A stretch of DNA of 9,476 nucleotides from Thermoplasmata archaeon UBA184 (GCA_002495185.1 DAEB01000001.1:1-9476), one strand, 5' to 3'; shown: positions 1 through 5,973, counted from the first letter of the stretch. Made by a program: numbers and translations. Notes: generated by a model from the letters alone, not told the origin.

Positions 1-1
1 C

Positions 2-1276
2 GAGGTCGCCCTTCGGATGCGAGCAAAGAAGCCCGAGCTCGGCCGGACCGTCACCGAGGAGATGGGGAAGGTCATCAGCGAGGGCCTCGGGGATGTCCAG
101 GAGTCGATTGACTTCATCGAGTACATGGCCGGCGAGGGCCGCCGGCTGGCGGGGGAGACGATCCCTTCCGAGCTCCGGTCGAAGTTCTGCCTCACGGTGC
201 GCCAGCCCAAGGGGGTCGTCGCGTGCATCACGCCCTGGAACTTCCCGACCGCGATCCCGAACTGGAAGATCGCCGCGGCGCTGATCACGGGCAACACGGT
301 CGTCTTCAAGCCGGCGACGAACACCGCGCGATGCGGCGCCGAGGTCGTGAAGATCTACGCCGAATCCGGGGTTCCGCCCGGGGTTCTCAACTTCGTGACC
401 GGTTCGGGGAGCGTCGTGGGGAATGCGCTGGTCAGTGACCCCCGCGTCCGGACGGTGTCGTTCACCGGGGGCGTCGAGGCCGGCCGGGACGTCTACGTCC
501 GCGGCGCCCAGGGGCTCAAGATGGTCCATCTCGAGCTCGGGGGCAAGAACCCGGTCATCCTGATGGACGACGCGGACCTCCCGCTCGCGCTGGACGGCGT
601 CCTCTTCGGGGCATTCGGCACGGCGGGCCAGCGGTGCACGGCAACGAGCCGTCTTATCCTCCACACCAAGATCTACGACCAGTTCCTCGGGATGCTCGTC
701 GACCGGCTCGGGACCTTCTCGGTCGGCGACCCGCTCGACCCGAAGACGGGGATGGGACCGGTCGCGTCGGCCGACCAGGAGCGGAAGATCCTCGAGTACA
801 TCGAGGTCGGAAAGAAGGAGGCGAAGCTCCGCTACGGGGGTCGGAAGCTCACGGGCGGCGCGTACGACCGCGGGTTCTTCCTCGAGCCGACGATCTTCGA
901 AACGAAGCACGGGACCCGGATCTCGAAGGAGGAGATCTTTGGTCCGGTCCTCTCAGTCCTCCGCGCCAAGGATTACGACGAAGCGGTGCACATCGCGAAC
1001 GACGTGGACTACGGGCTCTCCTCGTCGATCTACACCCGGGACGTGAACCGGGCGTTCTCCGCGATCCGGGACCTCGAGGCGGGCATCACCTACGTCAACG
1101 CTCCGACGATCGGTGCCGAGGTCCAGCTGCCGTTCGGTGGGATCAAGAACACGGGCAACGGGGGCCGGGAGGCAGGGAGCGTCGCGATCGAGGAGTTCAC
1201 CGAGATCAAGAGCGTCTTCATCGACTTCTCCTCGAAGCTCCAGAAGGCCCAGATCGACACGGTCTCCGTCGCATGA
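2..1276 (+). CDS. Aldehyde dehydrogenase superfamily protein, 5' end cut by the window edge
   Basis: NAD(P)+-dependent oxidation of an aldehyde to a carboxylate in the cytoplasm. The reading frame is open from base 2, and the ATG at 17 lies inside the conserved N-terminal helix region, so the true start is upstream. Numbered from that ATG, PWNFP has Asn75, HLELGGKNP has the general base Glu173, and GQRCT has the nucleophile Cys207. EEIFGP is at 305-310. Compared with human ALDH2 numbering (169/268/302) all three catalytic residues are offset by about 95, so roughly 70-90 residues are missing. The cofactor-site lysine is Lys98 (VFKPA). Thr101 sits where NAD-specific enzymes carry Glu (ALDH2 Glu195), which suggests NADP+ or dual use. 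The GQRCTATSR and GAEVQLPFGGIKNTG segments resemble 2,5-dioxovalerate (alpha-ketoglutarate semialdehyde) or non-phosphorylating glyceraldehyde-3-phosphate type enzymes. The substrate is not decided. The stop overlaps the next start (ATGA). Confidence 0.93.
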   Translation, partial: EVALRMRAKKPELGRTVTEEMGKVISEGLGDVQESIDFIEYMAGEGRRLAGETIPSELRSKFCLTVRQPKGVVACITPWNFPTAIPNWKIAAALITGNTVVFKPATNTARCGAEVVKIYAESGVPPGVLNFVTGSGSVVGNALVSDPRVRTVSFTGGVEAGRDVYVRGAQGLKMVHLELGGKNPVILMDDADLPLALDGVLFGAFGTAGQRCTATSRLILHTKIYDQFLGMLVDRLGTFSVGDPLDPKTGMGPVASADQERKILEYIEVGKKEAKLRYGGRKLTGGAYDRGFFLEPTIFETKHGTRISKEEIFGPVLSVLRAKDYDEAVHIANDVDYGLSSSIYTRDVNRAFSAIRDLEAGITYVNAPTIGAEVQLPFGGIKNTGNGGREAGSVAIEEFTEIKSVFIDFSSKLQKAQIDTVSVA

Positions 1277-1479
1277 GCCGCTACCGCGCGACCGACGAGC
1301 AGCTCGACCGGGAGATCGACGCCCTCGAGAGGATCGCCCGGATCCGGCTGCGCCGCGCGGCCGCCGAGATGAACGACATCGACAAGGACCTTCGCGATCT
1401 TCGGAAGGAGCGGGCCCGCCGGCGGGCCGAAGCGGCGGCTACCGCCGAGACGGCGACCCCGGCCGAAGAGCTCGCGTAA
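1273..1479 (+). CDS. Small charged coiled-coil protein, 68 aa, function unknown
   Basis: I do not recognise this protein. It starts with the ATG at 1273, whose ATGA overlaps the TGA of the aldehyde dehydrogenase gene, so translation is probably coupled; no strong Shine-Dalgarno precedes it. Residues 8-55 are dense in Glu, Asp, Arg and Lys with heptad-like Leu/Ile spacing (LDREIDALERIARIRLRR, then MNDIDKDLRDLRKERARRR), typical of one long amphipathic helix or coiled coil. The tail from 52 is Ala/Thr/Glu-rich and probably disordered. There are no cysteines, signal peptide or membrane segment. It has the GC-rich codon use of its neighbours and is the last plus-strand gene before a hairpin. It may be a scaffold or partner of the dehydrogenase, or just a co-transcribed helical protein. 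The start and the overlap make it a credible gene, although its function is open. Confidence 0.68.
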   Translation: MSRYRATDEQLDREIDALERIARIRLRRAAAEMNDIDKDLRDLRKERARRRAEAAATAETATPAEELA

Positions 1480-1507
1480 GCGCTCGCGAAGTGCGTTCGC
1501 CCGGCAC

Positions 1508-1549
1508 GTCGACTCCGAGGGCGCTTCCCCCGCGGGAAGGGGGGTCGAC
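1508..1549. terminator. Imperfect hairpin between convergent genes
   Basis: The outer arms are GTCGACTCC (1508-1516) and GGGGTCGAC (1541-1549), pairing over 9 bp with one G-T wobble. After a 7-nt bulge on the left and 1 nt on the right, an inner stem CTTCCC (1524-1529) / GGGAAG (1534-1539) closes on the tetraloop CCGC. It fills the 70-bp gap between the convergent 68-aa gene and the membrane protein gene and touches the stop codon of the latter. No T tract follows on either strand, so a classical archaeal oligo-T terminator is absent. A bidirectional 3'-end or transcript-stabilising role is inferred from position. Confidence 0.42.
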
Positions 1550-3208
1550 TCAGAGATACTGCTTGTCGGTGTAGCAGTAGTACCGGTTGTACTGCGCGAT
1601 GTAGGTGCTCGGCTGGCCGCAGCGCGGGCAGATCGGCGTGGCCGGCGCCCGGGGCGCAGGGGGCGGCGGAGGGGGAGCGGCTGGCATCGCCGCCGGGGCG
1701 GGAGCGGCCGCCGAAGCTTGTGGCATCATCATCGGGGGCGCGGGCCCGCTCGAAGTCGAGGGGGGCGGGGGCACGGTGCCAGGGGCGGCCATCGTCGGCG
1801 TCGCGGAACGACGCTGACGAGCGCGGCGCGTCATGAGCACGATCGCGACAACGGCGACCAGTACCACGACCACGACGATGAGCACGATGTCCAGGATCGG
1901 GAAACCCGACGACGAGGAACTGCCGCCCGAGCTGGTCACGGCACCGTACTGGCTCTGCGCGACCGAGACCGGTTCCGGACCCGCGGTCAGGTGGATCGTC
2001 GGACCCGTGGTGCCACCGAAGGCACCCGTGCTCGCGGAGACGCCGGCGCCGACGAACCCGGTGCCCTTCTCGTAGTACGCCGACTCACCGGTCGGGGTGG
2101 AGATGATGCTCGCTCCGGGGTGCACCTGCGGCTCGGCCTGGGCGATCGGGCCCGAGACTCCGTGGGCCGTCGCGAGGCCCGTACCGAGGATCCCGTAGAG
2201 GACCCCGCCGTAGATCCCGAACGGAATCAGGACCCACCCGTCGGAAGCCTCGAACGTCCCGTTGTTGAAGTCGAGCGCGATCAGCTGGGCGGTCACCTGG
2301 GTCGGCGGGTTCGTGTAGTTGTCGGTGAGCGTGTACTGGCCGAGGTCGGTGCCGTTCACGAACAGCGTCCCGGACGGGGAGACGGTTCCCGAAGTCCAGT
2401 TGGACTCGGTCGCGGAGTTTCCGTAGATGCTCGTGCCCGAGATCGTGTAGCCGCTCGTCCACGAGCCGGAGGCGGAGAACGGCGCGCTCGACCCCCACAT
2501 GTCGCCCGGAAGCGGGTTGAGGGGGACGATCCCGAGGGGGGTCGGGAACGTCACCGAGGACTGCTCGTTCGCGCCGAAGTCGAAGCTCGCGCTCGCCGAG
2601 ACGGTCCCGTTGCTAAAGGAGTAGCTCCCGCTGAAGTTGAACGCCTCGTTCGACGCAGCGTTCTTGATCGCGAGCGCCGGCGTGCTGCCGACGGCCGGGA
2701 CGGTCTCGTTGACCGTGCCGCTCGTGAGGTTCGTGAAGCCCGTCGCCGATTCTTTGCCGGCCAGGTTCAGGCTCGCGGACAAGGTCTGGCACGGCGCGGT
2801 CCCGTTCGAGATGCAGCTCGAAAGGGAGAGCTTGGCGGACGCGTTGAGCGCCGCCTGGGTCTCGATCATCGTCTGGCTCGCGGAGACGTTGGTCTGGGTG
2901 AAGATCACGACCCATTCGATGTAGTACTGGTAGCTGAGGGTCAAGGACCCGTTCACGGTGGCGTTCCCGAAGCAGTTCTTCGGGCCGCAGCTGTAGTAGC
3001 CCGAGGCGCTTCCTCCGAAGGCCCACTGCTCGGTCGAGCCTCCCGCGGCCGTGAGGTGAGAACTGGCGTGGGGCACGGGCCCCGCGAACGCGATGAAGGC
3101 CAACGCGACCACGACGGTCAACACCGCGATGACCGCGGCACTCACGCGGAGAATCCCGACGACCCGACCCTTGCTCGACGACTCGCTCATGGTCTGCTCG
3201 GCGTCCAT
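1550..3208 (-). CDS. Bitopic membrane glycoprotein-like protein with cytoplasmic C-terminal zinc ribbon
   Basis: No specific family recognised. The 552-aa architecture is clear. A short N-terminus is followed by a hydrophobic helix (about 19-42). A large Ser/Thr/Gly/Asn-rich domain (about 45-430) carries about 13 N-glycosylation sequons (such as Asn82, Asn86, Asn161, Asn270, Asn316) and two close cysteine pairs (74/79, 132/140) that could be disulfides. A Ser-rich hinge leads to a second helix (437-459), then RRARQRR, then a Pro/Ala-rich linker (470-525). The last 27 residues look like a zinc ribbon: CPRCG (Cys527, Cys530), then Cys545, with Asp548 where the fourth Cys is expected. The positive-inside rule puts the ribbon in the cytoplasm and the big domain outside. 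Such proteins occur in Thermoplasmata-like archaea as surface or sensor-like proteins; the role here is unknown. ATG 3208 follows an AAGGA-like motif, but an in-frame ATG at 3190 (residue 7) fits the TATA spacing better. Confidence 0.88.
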   Translation of the reverse strand: MDAEQTMSESSSKGRVVGILRVSAAVIAVLTVVVALAFIAFAGPVPHASSHLTAAGGSTEQWAFGGSASGYYSCGPKNCFGNATVNGSLTLSYQYYIEWVVIFTQTNVSASQTMIETQAALNASAKLSLSSCISNGTAPCQTLSASLNLAGKESATGFTNLTSGTVNETVPAVGSTPALAIKNAASNEAFNFSGSYSFSNGTVSASASFDFGANEQSSVTFPTPLGIVPLNPLPGDMWGSSAPFSASGSWTSGYTISGTSIYGNSATESNWTSGTVSPSGTLFVNGTDLGQYTLTDNYTNPPTQVTAQLIALDFNNGTFEASDGWVLIPFGIYGGVLYGILGTGLATAHGVSGPIAQAEPQVHPGASIISTPTGESAYYEKGTGFVGAGVSASTGAFGGTTGPTIHLTAGPEPVSVAQSQYGAVTSSGGSSSSSGFPILDIVLIVVVVVLVAVVAIVLMTRRARQRRSATPTMAAPGTVPPPPSTSSGPAPPMMMPQASAAAPAPAAMPAAPPPPPPAPRAPATPICPRCGQPSTYIAQYNRYYCYTDKQYL

Positions 3209-3220
3209 GCGTCCTTCTCA

Positions 3221-3229
3221 GATAAAAAC
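3221..3229 (-). promoter_or_regulatory. TATA-like box for the membrane protein gene
   Basis: On the minus strand this reads GTTTTTATC, the only AT-rich block in the gap. Its centre (about 3225) is 17 bases upstream of the ATG at 3208 and 35 bases upstream of the in-frame ATG at 3190. With the usual archaeal TATA-to-start-site distance of about 25 bases, transcription would begin near 3199. That would leave the first ATG outside the transcript and favour initiation at 3190. The same T tract may end the upstream orc1/cdc6 transcript. Confidence 0.45.
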
Positions 3230-3237
3230 CTGACCGG

Positions 3238-3274
3238 CGCTGTCCGGAGGGTCGGTACCAGCCTCCGGACGGCG
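3238..3274. repeat. Inverted repeat between orc1/cdc6 and the membrane protein gene
   Basis: GTCCGGAGG (3242-3250) and CCTCCGGAC (3262-3270) are perfect 9-bp inverted arms around an 11-base loop. The pairing extends outward to 3238 and 3274 with one G-T position (an A-C mismatch in the minus-strand RNA). For orc1/cdc6 transcription, the hairpin starts 29 bases after the stop codon and is followed 9 bases later by five T residues. It may be a transcript-end signal, or a dimeric operator about 30 bp upstream of the TATA box of the membrane protein gene. Confidence 0.55.
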
Positions 3275-3302
3275 ATTCGGACCGAACCCCCGGCGACCGG
3301 TC

Positions 3303-4739
3303 TCAGAACGTGTCGGTCCGGGCCGGGTTATCGAAGTTCGTGAGGAGCATCTGGCCCCTCGGCTTCGGCCGACCGACCGGAGCGATCAACGGGTCTTCCT
3401 CGAGCGCTGGCATCGTCTCGGAGATCGGAACGTCGACGATGATCTCGCGGGTGCGGCCGCCGCGCCCGCGCGAGACGATCGTCGCGCGGATCAATCCGAG
3501 CGACTCGAGCTCCGAGACGTAGTTCGAGATCGACCGCGCGTGCAGCGGCTGAAGGCCGAGGCGCTCCGCGAGGCGGCGGTACGAATCGTAGACCTCCCCG
3601 GTCAGGACGCCGTTGCGCCGCCGCTCGAAGGACTGCAGAATCGCGTAGAGCAGCACCTTACAGTGGGGAGGCAGGGTGCGGCAGCAGTCGACGATGATGT
3701 CCTGTTCGAGCCGGTTCTTCGCTTTGACGACGTGGTCGGGGGTGATCCGCTTCGCCCGGTCGCGCTCGGCCATCTCCGCGGCCAGGCGGAGGAGCGCGAG
3801 AGCGCGTCGCGCATCCCCGTTCTCGAGCGCCGCGTACGCCGCGCACCGCTCGACGACCCCGGGGTCGACGACTCCCTCGCGGAACGCTTCGCGAGCTCGG
3901 TCCCGGAGGATGTCCTGGAGCTGCGGTGCGTCGTAGGGCGGAAAGAGGACCTTCTCCTCGTTGAGGCGGCTGCGGACCCGGGCGTCGAGGTGGTTCGTGA
4001 ACTTGAGGTCGTTCGAGATGCCGATGATCGCGAGGCGCGCGGTCTCGAGCTCGGTGTTGATCTGGCTCAGCGTGTAGAGGATGTTGTCCCCGCTGCGAGC
4101 CACCAGCCGGTCGACCTCATCCAGCACGAGCAGGAGGATGCCCCCGCGGGTGTCCATCAGGCGGCGCATGCCGCTCTGGACCCGGTCGAGCGACCAGCCC
4201 GTCGGGATCCGCTCCGCGTCGCTCTTCGCGAGGCCGTTCGCGATCGTCTGGAGCAGACTGTACGGAGTATCGATGTTGCCGCAGTTGAGCGTGATGAACG
4301 TGACGCCGCTCGCGAGGTCGGACCGCCGCTGGATGTCCTGACGGATCTGGGCGACCACCGCGGTCTTTCCGGTCCCGATCTTCCCGTAGATGAGGATGTT
4401 CGACGGGAGGTCCCCGCGCAGCGCCGGGGCGAGGATCTCGGCGACGCGTCGGATCTGTTCCTCGCGATGCGGAAGCCGGCTCGGAACGTACGAGTCCCGC
4501 AGGACCTCGCGGCTTCCCCGGAACAGCTCGCTCTTCGTCGTGAGGATCACATCGAGGATCCCCCCGGCCGAAGGCGCGCTGTTCCCGGACGCGGACGGCA
4601 CAGTGCCCGGCACCGGAGCAGCTGCACCGTTCGCGCCCGGGCGGCGGTCGCCAATCGGCGTGACCGCCGGGGTCGTGGCTTGCGTGTTCGGGGGAGGTTC
4701 CGCCGCGTCGAGCGGCCGGTCCTCGGTAGATGGTGGCAC
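3303..4739 (-). CDS. cdc6: Orc1/Cdc6 family replication initiator, AAA+ ATPase with winged helix
   Basis: Binds origin DNA and helps load the MCM helicase. Its 478 residues show the family order: P-loop GKIGTGKT (119-126), Walker B LLLVLDEVD (202-210, Asp207/Glu208), sensor 1 Asn243, the RVRSRL segment (254-259) that should hold the arginine finger, and sensor 2 NGDARRAL (307-314). A C-terminal winged helix (about 345-440) follows. Archaeal homologues are usually about 370-420 aa; the excess is a Pro/Ala/Gly-rich, probably disordered N-terminus (1-60) and a short tail after 440. The start is GTG at 4739: an in-frame stop lies at 4749-4751, and a weak AGGT lies 7 bases upstream. Later in-frame GTGs (such as residue 47) would remove most of the extension, so the N-terminus is less certain than the core. 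Transcribed divergently from the 4916 gene, behind its own TATA-like box. Archaeal orc1/cdc6 genes often lie beside origins, but this gap is not visibly AT-rich. Confidence 0.95.
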   Translation of the reverse strand: MPPSTEDRPLDAAEPPPNTQATTPAVTPIGDRRPGANGAAAPVPGTVPSASGNSAPSAGGILDVILTTKSELFRGSREVLRDSYVPSRLPHREEQIRRVAEILAPALRGDLPSNILIYGKIGTGKTAVVAQIRQDIQRRSDLASGVTFITLNCGNIDTPYSLLQTIANGLAKSDAERIPTGWSLDRVQSGMRRLMDTRGGILLLVLDEVDRLVARSGDNILYTLSQINTELETARLAIIGISNDLKFTNHLDARVRSRLNEEKVLFPPYDAPQLQDILRDRAREAFREGVVDPGVVERCAAYAALENGDARRALALLRLAAEMAERDRAKRITPDHVVKAKNRLEQDIIVDCCRTLPPHCKVLLYAILQSFERRRNGVLTGEVYDSYRRLAERLGLQPLHARSISNYVSELESLGLIRATIVSRGRGGRTREIIVDVPISETMPALEEDPLIAPVGRPKPRGQMLLTNFDNPARTDTF

Positions 4740-4787
4740 CGTCGAAACCTACCCGGGCCTCGGGCGAGCGATGCGAGGAGCGTCGGC

Positions 4788-4795
4788 CATAAGTA
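4788..4795 (-). promoter_or_regulatory. TATA-like box for orc1/cdc6
   Basis: The minus strand reads TACTTATG within AAAAGGTACTTATGGCC, an AT-rich island in very GC-rich surroundings. It lies about 50 bases upstream of the GTG start at 4739. A start site near 4765 and a leader of about 25 bases would follow from normal archaeal spacing. Confidence 0.4.
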
Positions 4796-4822
4796 CCTTT
4801 TGCCGCGACCATGCTCCGCGAC

Positions 4823-4848
4823 CGCGTCGAGCGCGTCGAAACGCGTCG
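4823..4848. repeat. Three CGCGTCG iterons in the divergent promoter region
   Basis: The heptamer CGCGTCG occurs exactly at 4823-4829, 4832-4838 and 4842-4848, with start-to-start spacing of 9 and 10 bp, close to one helical turn. The three lie between the presumed TATA boxes of orc1/cdc6 and of the 4916 gene. They could be a protein-binding array, for example for Orc1/Cdc6 or a shared regulator. GC-rich, CG-heavy context makes chance similarity a real alternative. Confidence 0.4.
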
Positions 4849-4849
4849 G

Positions 4850-4869
4850 AACGGGCCGAGCGGGCCGTT
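4850..4869. repeat. Short inverted repeat beside the iterons
   Basis: AACGGGCC (4850-4857) and GGGCCGTT (4862-4869) pair at 7 of 8 positions around the tetraloop GAGC. It lies just upstream of the TATA-like box of the 4916 gene and directly follows the iteron array, so it may be part of the same control region. Confidence 0.35.
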
Positions 4870-4884
4870 TCGTGCGACCGAACC

Positions 4885-4892
4885 CATTTGAA
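4885..4892 (+). promoter_or_regulatory. Weak TATA-like box for the small membrane protein operon
   Basis: CATTTGAA is centred about 28 bases upstream of the ATG at 4916. No Shine-Dalgarno stands at normal distance from that ATG: the nearest GAAGGAG, at 4890-4896, is 19 bases away. Together this fits a leaderless transcript starting at or near the ATG, as is common in archaea. The box itself is a poor match to the archaeal consensus. Confidence 0.3.
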
Positions 4893-4915
4893 GGAGCGCC
4901 GCTGTCGCCCCGACG

Positions 4916-5137
4916 ATGTCCGAGTACGCCTCGGGAGAGACTTCGGCCCATCCGACCTCGTCGCACGGCGTCTCCGTGCCGTTCCTCGTCCTCTCCGCGG
5001 TGCTGATCGGGGTCGGTATGTTCGGGATGGCGTACTGGCTCGTGACGTTCAACTGGCTCTACTTCGGGTCGCTCGTCCCGCTCGTCCTCGGCGCGTACAT
5101 GCTCTTCACGCGCGGAACGGGGCCGGATCGGGCGTGA
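4916..5137 (+). CDS. Small two-helix membrane protein, 73 aa, function unknown
   Basis: I do not recognise this protein. A polar N-terminus (1-20, rich in Ser, Thr, His and Glu) precedes two hydrophobic helices, about 21-43 (starting VPFLVLSAVLIGVGMFGMAY) and about 48-66 (starting LYFGSLVPLVLGAYMLF), with a very short turn between and a charged RGTGPDRA end. This predicts a hairpin in the cytoplasmic membrane with both ends on one side. It is the first gene of the plus-strand cluster. Its TGA at 5135-5137 overlaps an in-frame GTG of the kinase gene, and the preferred kinase ATG is only 17 bases further on, so co-transcription is likely. The link to isoprenoid synthesis (membrane anchor, transport or none) cannot be told from the sequence. 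Start choice: ATG 4916, with a presumed leaderless promoter. Confidence 0.78.
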   Translation: MSEYASGETSAHPTSSHGVSVPFLVLSAVLIGVGMFGMAYWLVTFNWLYFGSLVPLVLGAYMLFTRGTGPDRA

Positions 5138-5141
5138 GCTC

Positions 5142-5149
5142 GGGGGAGG
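5142..5149 (+). promoter_or_regulatory. Ribosome binding site that decides the kinase start
   Basis: GGGGGAGG ends 5 bases before the ATG at 5155, a strong Shine-Dalgarno match at good spacing. It favours this ATG over the in-frame GTG at 5134, which overlaps the stop codon of the preceding gene. Confidence 0.6.
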
Positions 5150-5154
5150 CCGCG

Positions 5155-5973
5155 ATGGCGCCGCCGACGGATCGCTCCGGCCCGGTCGTGCTCGTGAAAC
5201 TCGGGGGAAGCATCATCACCCGAAAGAACGAGGTCGAGAAGGTCCGTCCGAAGGTGCTCTCGCGGCTCGCGAAGGAGGTCGCCGAGGTCCGCGACCGAAG
5301 GGTCGTCCTCGTGCACGGAGCCGGTTCGTTCGGGCATCCCGGAGCGAAGCGATTCGGCCTCGCGGAGGCCCCGCGCCCGGGCTCATCCCCCGTCGAGCGA
5401 GCCCGCGGTGCCGCGATCGTCGCGGCGGAGGTCCGTCGCCTGCACCTGATGGTGCTCCGCGAACTCGTTCGCGCGGGAGCTTCTCCAGCGTCCGTCCCGT
5501 TCGCGACCCACGCACGGAACCGCGCGGGGGAGCTCGTCCACCTCGACCCGGCGCCCATCGATGCGTCCTTAGACGCTGGATTCCTCCCCGTCTCGTTCGG
5601 GGACGTCGTACCCGACGAAGCGTGGGGCTCCTCGATCCTCAGCGCCGATACGATCGCGCTCGCCCTCGTGCCGGCTCTCGAGCCCGAACGCGTCGTCTTC
5701 GTGAGCGATGTGGAGGGGATCCTCGAAGGACCACCGACCGGCCGTCGGACCGTCGTCCGAGAAGTGACCCCCGAGGTCGTCGCCGCCCTTCGTTCGTCGC
5801 CCGGCCGGGCCGACGTCACCGGGGGGATCCGAGGGAAGGCGACCGTGATGCTCGCGATCGCCGCCGCCGGCGTGGACGCAGGACTTATTAGTGGTCTCTC
5901 GGATGGCGCCGTCTCGCGCGCGATTCGGGGCGCCACGGAGTACGGGAGCTGGGCTCGTGCGAGATCCACCTGA
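5155..5973 (+). CDS. ipk: Isopentenyl phosphate kinase
   Basis: Phosphorylates isopentenyl phosphate with ATP to give isopentenyl diphosphate in the cytoplasm, the last step of archaeal alternative mevalonate routes. The 272-aa length is normal for this amino-acid-kinase-fold family. Visible signatures are VKLGGSIIT with Lys15 near the N-terminus, VHGAGSFGH (53-61) whose His61 matches the family's catalytic histidine, FGDVV (148-152) and ILSADTIALAL (161-171) at the substrate side, SDVEGIL (184-190), and DVTGGIRGK (220-228) in the nucleotide-binding part. Many homologues read SGDD where this one has SADT. The start is ATG 5155, chosen for its ribosome binding site; GTG 5134 would add seven residues. 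It overlaps the IPP isomerase gene downstream by 17 bp, which supplies functional support: kinase product is isomerase substrate. Confidence 0.93.
   Translation: MAPPTDRSGPVVLVKLGGSIITRKNEVEKVRPKVLSRLAKEVAEVRDRRVVLVHGAGSFGHPGAKRFGLAEAPRPGSSPVERARGAAIVAAEVRRLHLMVLRELVRAGASPASVPFATHARNRAGELVHLDPAPIDASLDAGFLPVSFGDVVPDEAWGSSILSADTIALALVPALEPERVVFVSDVEGILEGPPTGRRTVVREVTPEVVAALRSSPGRADVTGGIRGKATVMLAIAAAGVDAGLISGLSDGAVSRAIRGATEYGSWARARST

Noticed and set aside
1718..3343. A 541-codon open frame on the plus strand, mostly antisense to the membrane protein gene
   Set aside because: Low-complexity Arg/Gly/Asp translation; the opposite strand has coherent membrane helices, sequons and a zinc ribbon.
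4740..4915. A replication origin called outright next to orc1/cdc6
   Set aside because: I find no AT-rich unwinding region and no recognisable ORB consensus, only iterons and a hairpin; reported as a lead instead of a feature.
3540..5006. A 488-codon open frame on the plus strand, mostly antisense to orc1/cdc6
   Set aside because: Its translation is Arg/Val/Asp/Glu-rich with no recognisable motif, and it mirrors a gene with complete AAA+ signatures. Long antisense openings are expected in DNA this GC-rich.
5134..5136. GTG overlapping the stop of the small membrane protein gene as kinase start
   Set aside because: It is in frame, but the strong GGGGGAGG five bases before ATG 5155 and the absence of a ribosome binding site for the GTG favour the ATG.
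5883..5892. AT-rich ACTTATTAGT inside the kinase gene as an internal promoter for the isomerase
   Set aside because: It encodes the expected kinase residues LIS in a conserved region, and the overlapping genes argue for one transcript. It stays possible but unsupported.
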